Shown: positions 1 through 9,515, counted from the first letter of the stretch. The stretch: DNA of 64,000 bases from Pseudomonas mediterranea CFBP 5447 (GCF_000774145.1 NZ_KN322987.1:792747-856746); one strand, 5' to 3'. A program made the numbers and translations. Notes: generated by a model not told the origin, from the letters alone.

Positions 1-56
1 CGATGGCGGCGGCACAGTCAACATCCATGCAAGCTGACCCACCGCTCCGCTCCCAC
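1..56. repeat. Truncated REPIN at the left edge
   Basis: The first bases carry the loop of a REP doublet (GATGGCGGCGGCAC, then a spacer ending TGACCCACCGCT) followed directly by CCGCTCCCAC. The spacer matches the one in the intact REPINs at 5013-5240. The right stem has lost its ATCGCGAGCAGG part, and the left stem is cut by the window edge. It lies just downstream of the SDR gene ending at 82. Confidence 0.6.
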
Positions 57-81
57 CCTGGATCTGCGCCAAACGCCGCAA

Positions 82-834
82 TCAGGCCAGGTAACCGCCA
101 TCGACGGTGAGACTCGCACCGGTGACGAACGAGGCATCGTCGCTCGCCAGATAGGCAGCCATGCCGGCGATTTCATCCGCTGTACCCAGGCGTCCCAGCG
201 GGACCAGGCCGATGACGTGCTCCAGGTAAGGTGCATCAGCCGGATTCATATCGGTAGCGGTCGGCCCCGGCTGGATGTTGTTGACGGTAATGCCCCGCGG
301 GGCGAAGTCCAGGGCGAGGCCGCGGACCAGGCCGGTGAGTGCGGCCTTGGTCATCGAGTAGGCGCTGGAGCCGGGGAAGCCGGTGCGCTCCCCCGTTACA
401 CTGCCAACGGTGATAATCCGGTCTCCGCGATTCATCACCTTGGAAACTGCCTGGGCGGCGACGTAGATGGCGCGCACGTTTACCGCATACATGTCGTCAA
501 ATGCCTGGACACTGAAGTCGTCCACCGACCCGAGCCCCAGGATCCCGGCGTTGTTCACCAGGATATTCAACGCGCCAAACTGCGCCACGGTGGCGCTCAC
601 CGCATGCTCGATGTCCTCCGGGACCTTGCTGTCCGCCTTGATCGCCAGGACCCGGCCACCCTCCTGTCGGATGCTGCTGACAAGCGCCTGGGCTTTCGCT
701 TCGGATGCCGCGTAGGTGAAGGCCACCGTGGCGCCTTCCCTGGCCAGGCGACGAACCACCGCGGCACCGATGCCGCGAGAACCGCCGGTCACCAGGGCGA
801 TCTTGCCGGTGAAGCGTTGCGATGTGATGGTCAT
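82..834 (-). CDS. SDR family NAD(P)-dependent oxidoreductase
   Basis: A classical short-chain dehydrogenase of 250 aa, cytoplasmic, substrate unknown. The N-terminus has the Rossmann motif TGGSRGIG (about residues 16-23), then NNAG, the catalytic Ser of the SVTGE stretch and a YSMTKAA motif (Tyr-x-x-x-Lys). The C-terminus ends TGASLTVDGGYLA, as in the 3-oxoacyl-ACP reductase-like subfamily. The ATG at 834 was chosen because AAAGG lies about 9 bases upstream; a longer frame to 879 would add residues lacking homology. It is the last gene of a five-gene minus-strand set (4744 to 82) and the only one without an export signal. Confidence 0.85.
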   Translation of the reverse strand: MTITSQRFTGKIALVTGGSRGIGAAVVRRLAREGATVAFTYAASEAKAQALVSSIRQEGGRVLAIKADSKVPEDIEHAVSATVAQFGALNILVNNAGILGLGSVDDFSVQAFDDMYAVNVRAIYVAAQAVSKVMNRGDRIITVGSVTGERTGFPGSSAYSMTKAALTGLVRGLALDFAPRGITVNNIQPGPTATDMNPADAPYLEHVIGLVPLGRLGTADEIAGMAAYLASDDASFVTGASLTVDGGYLA

Positions 835-921
835 TTTTTCCAACCTTTCAATGGAGTAATCGAAAGCCCATCCACGCATCGGGAGTCGATGCGTGAGCGG
901 AACCCTCTCAAGACGCAGGAA

Positions 922-1698
922 TCACTTCGCCGCAGCCGCTTCCTCGATCAACCGGGCCACCGGTTCCGGGTGGGACACCATCACCACATGGGAAGCCCCC
1001 TTGACCACCTTCACATCCCTCGCATCGGCGCGCTTGGCCATGAATGCCATGGCTTGCGGTGGAATGTTCTTGTCCTTGTCGCCATAGATGTACCAGGACG
1101 GAATGTGTTTCCAGGCCGGCGCGCCCGCTTGCTCGTTCAGTGCAGCCTCGGTCACCGGACGCTGGTTCGCCGCCATCAAGGCCGCCTGCGCGGCGGGGAC
1201 GTCGGCGGCGAACTGGTCATGGAATTTGCCCTGCTGGATGTACAGATCCTTGCCGCCATCGGCCAATACGACAGGTGCCGCCAAGGTTGGGCCCAGGGTG
1301 CTGCCGGGGAACTTCCCGGCCAGCCCGGCGACGGTTTCCCCCGCCTCGGGGGCGAAGGCGCTGACGTAGACCAGTGCCTTCACGTTGGCGTGGTCATTGG
1401 CTGCTTCACTGATGACGTTGCCGCCGTAGGAGTGACCGACCAGCACCACCGGCGACTGGATACTGCCCAGCAGCGCCGAAACCGCGGCGCCATCGCTCTT
1501 CACACTGCGCAGGGGGTTGGCGGCGGACACCACCGTGTAGCCATCCTTCTCGAGGATCTTCACCACGCCATTCCAGCTCGACGCGTCGGCAAACGCACCG
1601 TGCACGAGAACGACGGTGGGTTTTACAGTCTGCGCCGAGGCGCTGGCACCGATGAACAGGCCGGCCGTGCAGGCCAGGGCGACAATGACTTTTTTCAT
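922..1698 (-). CDS. Exported alpha/beta hydrolase
   Basis: A 258-aa alpha/beta hydrolase with a Sec signal peptide (Lys-Lys then a hydrophobic stretch, likely cleaved after ASA near residue 22), so periplasmic or secreted. The mature part has an oxyanion HGAF motif (from His33), the nucleophile elbow GHSYGG (Ser90) and a C-terminal GASHVV providing the likely catalytic His. It resembles the EstC/salicylate-esterase-like hydrolases that often sit beside SDR genes. Substrate unknown. The spacing to the upstream P460 gene is 23 bases, supporting cotranscription. Confidence 0.82.
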   Translation of the reverse strand: MKKVIVALACTAGLFIGASASAQTVKPTVVLVHGAFADASSWNGVVKILEKDGYTVVSAANPLRSVKSDGAAVSALLGSIQSPVVLVGHSYGGNVISEAANDHANVKALVYVSAFAPEAGETVAGLAGKFPGSTLGPTLAAPVVLADGGKDLYIQQGKFHDQFAADVPAAQAALMAANQRPVTEAALNEQAGAPAWKHIPSWYIYGDKDKNIPPQAMAFMAKRADARDVKVVKGASHVVMVSHPEPVARLIEEAAAAK

Positions 1699-1721
1699 GG
1701 AAAACTCCTTGGATAGCGGGT

Positions 1722-2228
1722 TTATGGAGCGAGACGCGTAAAGACAAAATCATGGTTCTGCACCCGCGCCTGGTGACAGGCGAAACAGGTCTGATGCTGA
1801 GCCTCGTCGGCGGGCTTGCCGTTGATAAAACGACCGAAGCCCCAACCACCGGTTGACGCATATTTTTTCGAGTCCTTGACCATCACCTGGACGGTGGTGG
1901 CCGCTCCAGGAATCGACGCCGGCTCGAACTCCGGTGACTGCACGTGCTTCCAGGCCAGCTTCACCAGGACCGCGCCGTCGGGGAACGGCAGCGTCGAGTC
2001 CTGGTAAGCCTTGATGGCCCGGTCATTGCCCAGCACCGCGCGAAGCTCGTTCAGCGGCTCGGCTTCCTGCGCCGGCGCGATCAGTCGCCATGTGCGGTAA
2101 CCCTCGGGCAGCTTCACCCCGTAAATCGGTGAAGCCTCGCCGCTGCCGGCATCGCCCAAGGCAACGCCGGCGCCGATCAACGCCATCGATGCAACCGCGG
2201 CGGACGCCGCCAGATGCTTGAGTTTCAT
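1722..2228 (-). CDS. Cytochrome P460 family protein
   Basis: A 168-aa exported c-type haem protein. It has an N-terminal signal peptide (about 25 residues) and a single C-terminal haem-attachment motif CFACH (Cys148, Cys151, His152). The body fits the cytochrome P460 family: YGVKLPEGYRTW near the N-terminus, FPDGAVLVK in the middle and GWGFGRF before the haem site. Family members in nitrifiers and methanotrophs oxidise hydroxylamine; whether this one does cannot be told. Placement inside an operon of exported hydrolases is unusual. It starts 22 bases after the stop of the upstream hydrolase. Confidence 0.85.
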   Translation of the reverse strand: MKLKHLAASAAVASMALIGAGVALGDAGSGEASPIYGVKLPEGYRTWRLIAPAQEAEPLNELRAVLGNDRAIKAYQDSTLPFPDGAVLVKLAWKHVQSPEFEPASIPGAATTVQVMVKDSKKYASTGGWGFGRFINGKPADEAQHQTCFACHQARVQNHDFVFTRLAP

Positions 2229-2249
2229 CGTTGCGTTCCTCGTACCGAG

Positions 2250-3323
2250 TCAGAGATGATCGGCGTCGATCACGGCCTGGGCGAAGGCTTGCGGGGCCTC
2301 CTGAGGCAAGTTGTGACCGACACCGCCGCTGATCAACCGGTACTCGTACTTGCCGGTAAAGCGCTTGGCATAGGCCTCGGCCGGTGGGTGCGGCGCACCG
2401 TTGGCATCGCCTTCAAGGGTGATGGTCGGCACCCCGATGGACGGGAACGCTGCGAGTTTCTTCTCCAGCGCGTCGTACTTGGCCTCACCCTTGATCAGGC
2501 CCAGGCGCCAGCGGTAGTTGAAGATCGATACCGGCACGTGGTCAGGGTTCTGCAACGCGGCGGCGCTGCGGTCATAGGTCGCGTCGTCGAAGTTCCACTT
2601 CGGCGAGGCCAGTTTCCAGATCAGCTTGGCGAAGTCGTGGGTGTTCTTTTCATACCCCAGGCGACCACGCTCGGTTGCAAAGTAGAACTGGTACCACCAC
2701 TGCAACTCGGCGGCCGGCGGCAACGGCGCCTTGCCGGCTTCCTGGCTGCCGATCAGGTAGCCACTCACCGCCACCAATGCCTTTACCCGCTCCGGCCACA
2801 GGGCCGCGACGATGTCGGCGGTGCGCGCGCCCCAGTCATAACCACCGAGCACGGCCTGCTTGATGTGCAAGGCGTCCATGAAGTCGATCAGGTCGCTGGC
2901 AAGCGCGGCAGGCTGGCCGTTACGCACGGTCTTGGCCGACAGGAAACGTGTATCGCCATAACCCCGCGCATAGGGAATCAATACGCGATAGCCCTTCTGG
3001 GCCAGTGCCGGCGCCACATCGGTGTAGCTGTGGATGTCGTACGGCCAGCCGTGCAGCAGGATGACCACCGGCCCATCGGCGGGACCGACCTCGGCGTAGG
3101 AAACATCCAGCAGACCCGCCTTGACGTGCTTCAACGGGCCGAACGAAGTGTTGGTTCCTGGCGTGATGGCGCCGATGGTACCGGCCGGCACCTCGGCCGC
3201 GCTGGCCTGTGACGAGGTCACGGCCAGGGCGCCCAATTGCATCATGGCGACCGCCAGGAGAGCCGGCGCGAGCAGACGCCGGTGCCGCGGTTTGGAGGTG
3301 TGGTTCAACAGGGTCGTGGTCAT
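2250..3323 (-). CDS. Exported alpha/beta hydrolase with Asp nucleophile
   Basis: A 357-aa hydrolase with a long N-terminal signal region containing RHRRLL before the hydrophobic stretch and an ASAAEV cleavage-like site near residue 43. The HGWPYD oxyanion motif and a GGYDWGAR nucleophile elbow (Asp163, not Ser) place it with epoxide hydrolases and haloalkane dehalogenases; GVGHNL near the C-terminus should carry the catalytic His. Periplasmic location is likely. It lies between the epoxide-hydrolase-like gene and the P460 gene in the same operon. Substrate unknown. Confidence 0.82.
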   Translation of the reverse strand: MTTTLLNHTSKPRHRRLLAPALLAVAMMQLGALAVTSSQASAAEVPAGTIGAITPGTNTSFGPLKHVKAGLLDVSYAEVGPADGPVVILLHGWPYDIHSYTDVAPALAQKGYRVLIPYARGYGDTRFLSAKTVRNGQPAALASDLIDFMDALHIKQAVLGGYDWGARTADIVAALWPERVKALVAVSGYLIGSQEAGKAPLPPAAELQWWYQFYFATERGRLGYEKNTHDFAKLIWKLASPKWNFDDATYDRSAAALQNPDHVPVSIFNYRWRLGLIKGEAKYDALEKKLAAFPSIGVPTITLEGDANGAPHPPAEAYAKRFTGKYEYRLISGGVGHNLPQEAPQAFAQAVIDADHL

Positions 3324-3406
3324 GGTGAGTCTCCCTTGCGAACCGCCGCTTGGCGGCCGCGAGTTGTGAAATCGAAGGTGTCTGCCGGACGCGCCGCGGT
3401 GCCGGA

Positions 3407-4744
3407 TTATTTCGCCGCCGCACGCAGTGGCCGGAATGCTTCACGCAGTTCTTCGCTGAACAGTTGCGGCTGTTCCCAGGCCGCGAAGTGACCGCCCTTG
3501 CTGACTACGTTGAAGTAGGACAGCGACGGGTAGGCGCGCTGTGCCCAGGTCTTCGGCGCCTGATAGATTTCGTGCGGGAACACGGTGATCGCCACCGGCA
3601 CCTTGATGTCCGTGGTCTTCTGCGCCGCCGCGCTGAAGTTATTGTTGTTGTTCTCCCAGTAGAAGCGGGAGGACGACGCGCCGGTGTCGGTCAGCCAATA
3701 GAGGCTGATGTCATCGAGCATTTCATCGCGGCTGAGCACGCGTTCAGGCTTGCCGTCACTGTCGGTCCAGGCCGCGAACTTCTCGTACATCCATGCCGCC
3801 GTCCCGGTGGGTGAGTCGGCCAGCAGGTAGCCGATGGTCTGCGGCCGGGTCACCATCATCGCGCCGTAGGCCGCGTTGCGACCGAAGAACGTACTCAGGG
3901 AGGTGTAGGCCCGGCGTTCCGGATCGGTCAGCCCGGCGGGCGCCGGATCGCCGCTGTTGATCGGCTTTACCAGTTCCGGCGGCACGGTGGCCGGCATGTT
4001 CAGGTGGATGCCCAGCAATCCGGGCGGCGCCAGGCGGCCCAGCGCATCGGAAATCACCGAGCCGTGATCGCCGCCCTGGGACACGTAATGGCTGTAGCCC
4101 AGGCGCTTCATCAGCACGTCCCAGGCCTTCGCCACCCGGTCGGGACCCCAACCCAATTCGGTGGGCTTGCCGGAAAAACCATGGCCGGGAATCGAGGGAA
4201 TGATCACATCGAAGGCATCTTCCGCACGGCCGCCGTAAGCGGTCGGATCGGTCAGCGGGCCGATGGTCTTGAGGAACTCGAACTGCGATCCCGGCCAACC
4301 ATGGGTGAGGATCAGCGGCATGGCGTTGGGGTGGCGCGAACGCACGTGGATGAACTGAATGTCGACGCCATCGATGGTGGTGATGAACTCCGGCAAGGCA
4401 TTGAGCTTGGCCTCGGCCTTGCGCCAGTCATAACCGTCGCCCCAATACTTCACCAGCGCTTGTACCTGGGCCAGTTGCACGCCCTGGGAGACGTCGTTGA
4501 CGGTTTCCTTGTCGGGCCAGCGGGTGGCCGCGATGCGTTTGCGCAGTTCGCTCAACTGCGCTTCATCGACGTGAATATGGTACGGGCGAATCGCCTCCGA
4601 CCCGGCCGGTGCAGCGCTGGCGGAGGGGCTGTCCGCAGCCAGGGTGACGCCGCTGCCGGCAAACAGGGCAAGACCGAACACGCTGACGAGAGCGGATGAC
4701 GCCAAACAACGTTGCCAGGTAAAAGCGGAAGAAGCTGCTTGCAT
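3407..4744 (-). CDS. Exported epoxide hydrolase (EHN-domain family)
   Basis: A 445-aa protein with a signal peptide (cleavage near residue 37, LAADS). An epoxide-hydrolase N-terminal domain follows (IRPYHIHV...LRKRIAATRWP) and then the alpha/beta hydrolase core with THGWPGS, SIPGHGFS and the nucleophile elbow GGDHG (Asp226). GGHFAAWEQP gives the probable catalytic His. Family members such as microsomal or juvenile-hormone epoxide hydrolases open epoxides to diols through an Asp ester. This is the first gene of the operon; its promoter should be in the 4745-4900 stretch. An exported copy is uncommon. Confidence 0.85.
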   Translation of the reverse strand: MQAASSAFTWQRCLASSALVSVFGLALFAGSGVTLAADSPSASAAPAGSEAIRPYHIHVDEAQLSELRKRIAATRWPDKETVNDVSQGVQLAQVQALVKYWGDGYDWRKAEAKLNALPEFITTIDGVDIQFIHVRSRHPNAMPLILTHGWPGSQFEFLKTIGPLTDPTAYGGRAEDAFDVIIPSIPGHGFSGKPTELGWGPDRVAKAWDVLMKRLGYSHYVSQGGDHGSVISDALGRLAPPGLLGIHLNMPATVPPELVKPINSGDPAPAGLTDPERRAYTSLSTFFGRNAAYGAMMVTRPQTIGYLLADSPTGTAAWMYEKFAAWTDSDGKPERVLSRDEMLDDISLYWLTDTGASSSRFYWENNNNNFSAAAQKTTDIKVPVAITVFPHEIYQAPKTWAQRAYPSLSYFNVVSKGGHFAAWEQPQLFSEELREAFRPLRAAAK

Positions 4745-5334
4745 GGTGGTTCTCCTTTTTGACTAATCGGCTCAAGCAGCTCGATCAAACCATCGCGATA
4801 CCCCATGGAGGATTGCACCATGGTGTCGGTCGATACCTAGGTATGACGCGCGCGGTTTCGTGTGCTGTCTCGATGCAGGTCATTTAAGGCCGGGGAGGTA
4901 TCGCGGATGTGTCAGCAACGGCTCGTAAAGAAACAGTCCGTATCGACAAGGGGGCTGGATACACAGAGATACATTGGAGGCAGGAAGCTGATGTCAGCTC
5001 AGCCGCAGAACCTGTGGGAGCGAGCCTGCTCGCGATGGCGGCGGCACATCCAACATCAATGCAAACTGACCCACTGCTATCGCGAGCAGGCTCGCTCCCA
5101 CAGGGGATTTGGGGTGGGCATGGGGTCTGTGGGCTATTCGGACAACCCATGTGGGAGCGAGCCTGCTCGCGATGACGGCGGCATAGTCAACATCGCTGCA
5201 AGCTGACCCACCGCTATCGCGAGCAGGGCTCGCTCCCACAGGGGATCTGGCGGGTATGATTTCTGTGGGCAACTCCCACAGGGGATTGCGGGCGGGCAGG
5301 GTTATTTGGGCGTCAGCCAGTCTCCTGCTGCTAC
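4745..5334. other. Gene-free gap with REPINs
   Basis: A 590-base gap between two minus-strand genes. No convincing gene is present: short frames here run through REP palindromes. The right part of the gap (next to ydiJ) holds two REPINs, listed separately. The left part should hold the promoter of the hydrolase operon; no clear operator was recognised. Confidence 0.7.
5013..5240. repeat. Two REPINs (paired inverted REP elements)
   Basis: Two doublets, 5013-5102 and 5150-5240. Each has a REP (TGTGGGAGCGAGCCTGCTCG...) and its inverted mate (CGCGAGCAGGCTCGCTCCCACA) around a short AT-richer spacer ending TGACCCAC. The second carries one extra G in its right stem. They are typical non-autonomous elements mobilised by REP-associated tyrosine transposases in Pseudomonas; no such transposase is in this window. 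Confidence 0.85.
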
Positions 5335-8300
5335 TTAACCCCGCCGCCCAGCCAACACCTGCTCCAACACCACCTCCAACGGATGCCGCAGCTGCTTGTC
5401 CGCCAGCCGCTTCACCTGACTGCGGCACGAGTACCCCGTCGCCAGCGCCTCCCCTTCCTTGTCCAGCTTGCCGGCCCAGGACTGTTCGAAAATAGTTCGC
5501 GAGGTGTCCTGGTTGCGCAGTTCATGGCCGTAAGTACCGGACATGCCGCAGCAGCCGGTCGCCTCGGTCACCAGTTTCAGCCCCAACCTGGCGAATACGC
5601 TTTGCCATTGCGAGGTACTGGCGGGCACGTTGGTCTTTTCGGTGCAGTGCGCCAGCAGACGGTACGTCCGGGCGACGGGATTCGCTGCCTGCGGAACCGC
5701 ATCGACCAGCCACTCCTGAGGCAGCAGGACTTTCGGGCAAGCCTCCAGACCCGGTACCTTCTGATATTCCTGGCGGTAGACCAGGGTCATGGCCGGATCC
5801 AGGCCCACCAGGGGCACCGAGCAGTCGGCGAGTGCCTTGAGTTGGGTGGCATTGCGGATCGCCGCTTTGTTGAAAGCACCGAGGAAGCCCTGCACATGCA
5901 ACGGCTTGCCATTGGCGCTGTACGGCGCCAGGAACACCCGATAACCCAGTTGATGCGCCAGTTCGATAAAAGAGGCCAGCAACGGCGTTTCGAAGTAGCG
6001 GGTGAAAGCGTCCTGCACCAGTACCACGCTGCGCTCCCGTTGCGCCGGCGTGAGTTCACGCAGGGCCGGTACGCTGGCGACCGCGACCTTGCAGCGGCTC
6101 AAGGTGGCCTGGAAGTTGTAGCGGCTGATCAACGGGCTGTCGACCATGCCCACCTGGTTCGCCAACAGCCGGCTCAGCCATTTCGAACCCATGACCGCGT
6201 TGTAGAGGCCCGGCGCGTAAGCCATGTAGGGGATGGTGAATTCCAGCGAGCCGATCAGGTAGTCACGCAGTGGCCGTTGATAACGGCCGTGGTAGAGCTG
6301 CAGGAAACGCGAGCGGAATTCCGGCACGTTGACCTTGACCGGGCATTGCCCCGCGCAGGATTTGCAGGCCAGGCAACCGGCCATGGCGTCATAGACTTCG
6401 TGGGAGAAATCCTCCTGGCCCTGGGAGCGCGCACGATTGTTACGCAGCCGCGCCGGCAAGCCTTTCAACCATGACGCACCGCCCCGCGCCGCCTCCAGCA
6501 CATCGACATTGGCCGCGCCTTGCAGGCGCAACCACTCGCGCATCAGCGACGCCCGCCCCTTGGGAGAATGCTGGCGTTCGCGGGTGGCTTTCCACGAGGG
6601 ACACATGGCGTCGTCGGGGTCGAAGTTGTAGCAGGCGCCATTGCCATTGCAATGCACGGCGGTGCCGTAGCTCTGCCAGACGCGCTCGTCGATCTGCCGA
6701 TCCAGGTCACCACGCAGTGTCACCTCATTGACCTTGAGCAGGCCTTCGGCGGCATCCGGCGGCGTGCAGATCTTGCCGGGGTTGAGCTGGTTGTGCGGAT
6801 CGAACGCGCCCTTGAGCGATTGCAATGCCGGGTACAAATCGCCAAAGAACGCCGGCACGTATTCCGAGCGCAGCCCCTTGCCGTGCTCGCCCCAGAGCAG
6901 GCCACCATACCGCTGGGTGAGTTCGGCCACGGCATCGGAAATCGGCTTGACCAGCGCGGCCTGGGCCGGATCTTTCATGTCCAGTGCCGGACGCACGTGC
7001 AACACGCCGGCGTCGACGTGACCGAACATGCCGTAGCTCAAGCCGTGACCGTCCAGCAATGCGCGGAACTCGGCGATGTAGTCGGCCAGCCGCTCCGGCG
7101 GCACGGCGGTGTCTTCCACGAACGGCTGCGGCCGGACCTCGCCTTCGACGTTGCCCAACAGCCCGACCGAACGCTTGCGCATGGCATAGACGCGGTTCAC
7201 CGCCTCGGCGCCTTCCGCCAGCGTATGGCCCAGGCGCTCGATGGTGGTGTCGCGCTGCAGATGCGTCACGAAGGCGGCTACATCGGCGTTCACCTGCGCA
7301 ACATCGTCACCGCTGAATTCCACCAGGTTGATGCCCAGGGTCGGGCGCTCGGCGTCGGCCGGGAAATACTCGGCGACGCTGTGCCAGACGATGTCCTTCA
7401 TCGCCAGCAGCAAGACCCTGGAATCCACCGTTTCGATGGACAGCGGCTTGTGGGCGAGCAATGCATTCGCGTCGCGCAGGGCGTCCATGAAGCTGCCGTA
7501 GCGCACGTTCACCAGCACCGAGTACTTGGGAATCGGTAGCACGTTGAGCTTGGCCTCGACCACGAACCCCAGCGAACCCTCGGCGCCGCACAGAACGCTG
7601 TTGAGGTTGAAGCGACCCTGGTCATCACGCAGGTGTGCCAGGTCGTAACCGGTCAGGCAACGGTTGAGCTTGGGAAACACCGACTCGATCAGTTCGGCCT
7701 GGGTTTCCTGGATCTGCCGCGCGGTGCGGTATACCTCGCCGATGCGGCTCGGTTCAGCACAGGCGGTTTCCAGCTCGGCGTCGGACAATGGCTGGGTGTG
7801 CAGGCGCTCGCCGCCGAGCAGCACGCTGTGCAACTCCAGCACATGGTCGCGGGTCTTGCCGTAGGTGCAACTGCCCTGGCCGCTGGCATCGGTGTTGATC
7901 ATGCCGCCCACGGTGGCACGGTTGGAGGTCGACAGCTCCGGCGCGAAGAACAGTCCGTGAGGCTTGAGCGCGGCGTTGAGCTGGTCCTTGACCACGCCGG
8001 CCTGCACCCGGACCCAACGCTCGGCCACGTTGATTTCGAGGATGGTGTTCATGTGCCGCGACAGATCGACCACGATGCCGTCGGTCAGCGACTGACCATT
8101 GGTCCCGGTACCGCCGCCCCGTGGCGTCAGCTTGATCTGGCGAAAGCGCGGTTCGGCCATCAGCGTGGCGATGCGCGCAACGTCGTCGGCGTCCTGGGGA
8201 AACACCGCTGCTTGCGGCAGGCGCTGGTAGATCGAGTTGTCGGTCGCCAATACGGTACGGGTGCCGTAGTCAGCGCTCAGATGACCACGAAAGCCGCTGG

Positions 8301-8367
8301 CGCGCAGGGCCTCGATGAATTCCGGGTAGTGGGCCGCAGGGGCAACCACGGGCAGTTGGGCAATCAT
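5335..8367 (-). CDS. ydiJ: YdiJ-type FAD/Fe-S D-2-hydroxyacid dehydrogenase
   Basis: A 1010-aa single-chain enzyme collinear with E. coli YdiJ (1018 aa), reported to oxidise D-2-hydroxyglutarate. The N-terminal half is a PCMH-type FAD domain (TPRGGGTGTNGQ near residue 90, then ELSTSNRATVGGM and TDASGQGS) with the FAD-oxidase C-terminal domain (HVDAGVLHVRP; WGEHGKG). The C-terminal half has an iron-sulfur part with CLACKSCAGQCP near residue 660 and a CCG motif (TGCCGMSG) near the end, as in GlpC/LldE-like subunits. It is divergent from the LysR gene at 8512, with a 144-base shared promoter region. Confidence 0.92.
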   Translation of the reverse strand: MIAQLPVVAPAAHYPEFIEALRASGFRGHLSADYGTRTVLATDNSIYQRLPQAAVFPQDADDVARIATLMAEPRFRQIKLTPRGGGTGTNGQSLTDGIVVDLSRHMNTILEINVAERWVRVQAGVVKDQLNAALKPHGLFFAPELSTSNRATVGGMINTDASGQGSCTYGKTRDHVLELHSVLLGGERLHTQPLSDAELETACAEPSRIGEVYRTARQIQETQAELIESVFPKLNRCLTGYDLAHLRDDQGRFNLNSVLCGAEGSLGFVVEAKLNVLPIPKYSVLVNVRYGSFMDALRDANALLAHKPLSIETVDSRVLLLAMKDIVWHSVAEYFPADAERPTLGINLVEFSGDDVAQVNADVAAFVTHLQRDTTIERLGHTLAEGAEAVNRVYAMRKRSVGLLGNVEGEVRPQPFVEDTAVPPERLADYIAEFRALLDGHGLSYGMFGHVDAGVLHVRPALDMKDPAQAALVKPISDAVAELTQRYGGLLWGEHGKGLRSEYVPAFFGDLYPALQSLKGAFDPHNQLNPGKICTPPDAAEGLLKVNEVTLRGDLDRQIDERVWQSYGTAVHCNGNGACYNFDPDDAMCPSWKATRERQHSPKGRASLMREWLRLQGAANVDVLEAARGGASWLKGLPARLRNNRARSQGQEDFSHEVYDAMAGCLACKSCAGQCPVKVNVPEFRSRFLQLYHGRYQRPLRDYLIGSLEFTIPYMAYAPGLYNAVMGSKWLSRLLANQVGMVDSPLISRYNFQATLSRCKVAVASVPALRELTPAQRERSVVLVQDAFTRYFETPLLASFIELAHQLGYRVFLAPYSANGKPLHVQGFLGAFNKAAIRNATQLKALADCSVPLVGLDPAMTLVYRQEYQKVPGLEACPKVLLPQEWLVDAVPQAANPVARTYRLLAHCTEKTNVPASTSQWQSVFARLGLKLVTEATGCCGMSGTYGHELRNQDTSRTIFEQSWAGKLDKEGEALATGYSCRSQVKRLADKQLRHPLEVVLEQVLAGRRG

Positions 8368-8511
8368 TAACGGCCTCTTGCTGGGCTAATCACGGAAATA
8401 CTTGTCGCCGGTGCATGAATAGGTCAGGCTCGGAACGACCTGCGTCAATGTTCCTTCAGGTTCCGAGCGCAGACAACTGGATAATCCTGCCGCTATCGAT
8501 GACTTTTCTGA

Positions 8512-9396
8512 ATGAATTACCGTCACCTCACACCGTCCATGTCACTGCTGCTGGCATTCGAAGCCGCCGCCCGGCATGAAAGCTACACCCGGGCCGCGGT
8601 CGAACTCTCGCTGACGCAAAGCGCCGTCAGTCGACAAGTCCAGGCATTGGAAGAGCAATTGGGGCTGACGCTGTTTCGTCGCGAAGGCCGACAGGTCCGG
8701 CTGACCGATGTCGGTCGTCTCTACCAACGGGAGATGAGCGAGGCCCTCGGACGCATCCGTAGCGCGACGCTGCAGGCCATGGCTTATCAGTCCGGCAGCG
8801 GCACCCTGCGCCTGGCGACGTTGCCGACCTTCGGCTCGAAGTGGCTGCTGCCGCGCCTGCATGAGTTCTACAAAACCCATCCCGGCATCCTTGTGCACAT
8901 CAGTTCCCGGATCGACGCGATCGACTTCGACACCAGCGGCATCGACGCCGCCATCGTCGTCGGTACGGCTGACCTGCCGGGCCTGATCAGCCACCGTTTG
9001 CACGCCGAGGAACTGATCGTGATCATCTCGGCCCAGGCGGCCAAGACCCATGAGACGTGGACGCCGGAACGGATCAGCGAGCAGATGCTGCTCAACGTGG
9101 CGAACAACCCCAACGTCTGGGGTGACTGGTTCAGTCACTACACCCTGCCCCACGCCAGGATGCGCCTGGGCCCCAGCTTCGAACTCACCTCGCACTTGAT
9201 CCAGGCGGTGCGCGCAGACATCGGCATCGGCCTGGTGCCCCGCATCCTGGTGGCCGACGAGTTGGCCAATGGCGAGCTGATCGGCCTCGACCTGCCGTTC
9301 GCCAGCCGGCGCAGTTACTACCTCACCTACCCGCCGCGCAACGAAATGCTGCCGTCGTTGCGGGCGTTTCGTGGCTGGTTGTTGGAACAGATCTGA
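8512..9396 (+). CDS. LysR-family transcriptional regulator (GcvA-like)
   Basis: A 294-aa LysR protein. The N-terminal winged helix-turn-helix covers about residues 8-67 (AFEAAARHESYTRAA, LTQSAVSRQVQALEEQLG) and the rest is a LysR substrate-binding domain of the GcvA/AmpR type (GTLRLATLPTFGSKWLLPRL). It is transcribed divergently from ydiJ, the usual arrangement for a regulator controlling its neighbour; control of ydiJ in response to a 2-hydroxyacid is inferred, not shown. Confidence 0.9.
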   Translation: MNYRHLTPSMSLLLAFEAAARHESYTRAAVELSLTQSAVSRQVQALEEQLGLTLFRREGRQVRLTDVGRLYQREMSEALGRIRSATLQAMAYQSGSGTLRLATLPTFGSKWLLPRLHEFYKTHPGILVHISSRIDAIDFDTSGIDAAIVVGTADLPGLISHRLHAEELIVIISAQAAKTHETWTPERISEQMLLNVANNPNVWGDWFSHYTLPHARMRLGPSFELTSHLIQAVRADIGIGLVPRILVADELANGELIGLDLPFASRRSYYLTYPPRNEMLPSLRAFRGWLLEQI

Positions 9397-9420
9397 CAGT
9401 TCCGCACTGATCGCGGACAT

Positions 9421-9455
9421 AAAAAAGCCCCGCAAACCAAATGGGTCGGCGGGGC
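9421..9455 (-). terminator. Rho-independent terminator
   Basis: A 7-bp GC stem, GCCCCGC (9427-9433) with GCGGGGC (9449-9455), followed on the minus strand by six T residues (the A run at 9421-9426). It reads leftwards, so it ends transcription of the lipoprotein gene at 9516-9866, and it also separates that gene from the end of the convergent LysR gene. Confidence 0.85.
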
Positions 9456-9515
9456 AAGGAGTTGGTTGGTTGCGGCCAACCAAAGGAGCTCTGTGAAAAG
9501 CGTCTATCCGTTGAA

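Noticed and set aside
217..1716. A 499-codon open frame on the plus strand over the SDR and hydrolase genes
   Set aside because: It is the antisense shadow of two clear minus-strand genes with conserved motifs, and its translation is rich in His, Arg and Gly without any domain.
4862..5428. Several small frames in the gap before ydiJ
   Set aside because: They run through REPIN palindromes and spell the repeat; no ribosome site or family resemblance.
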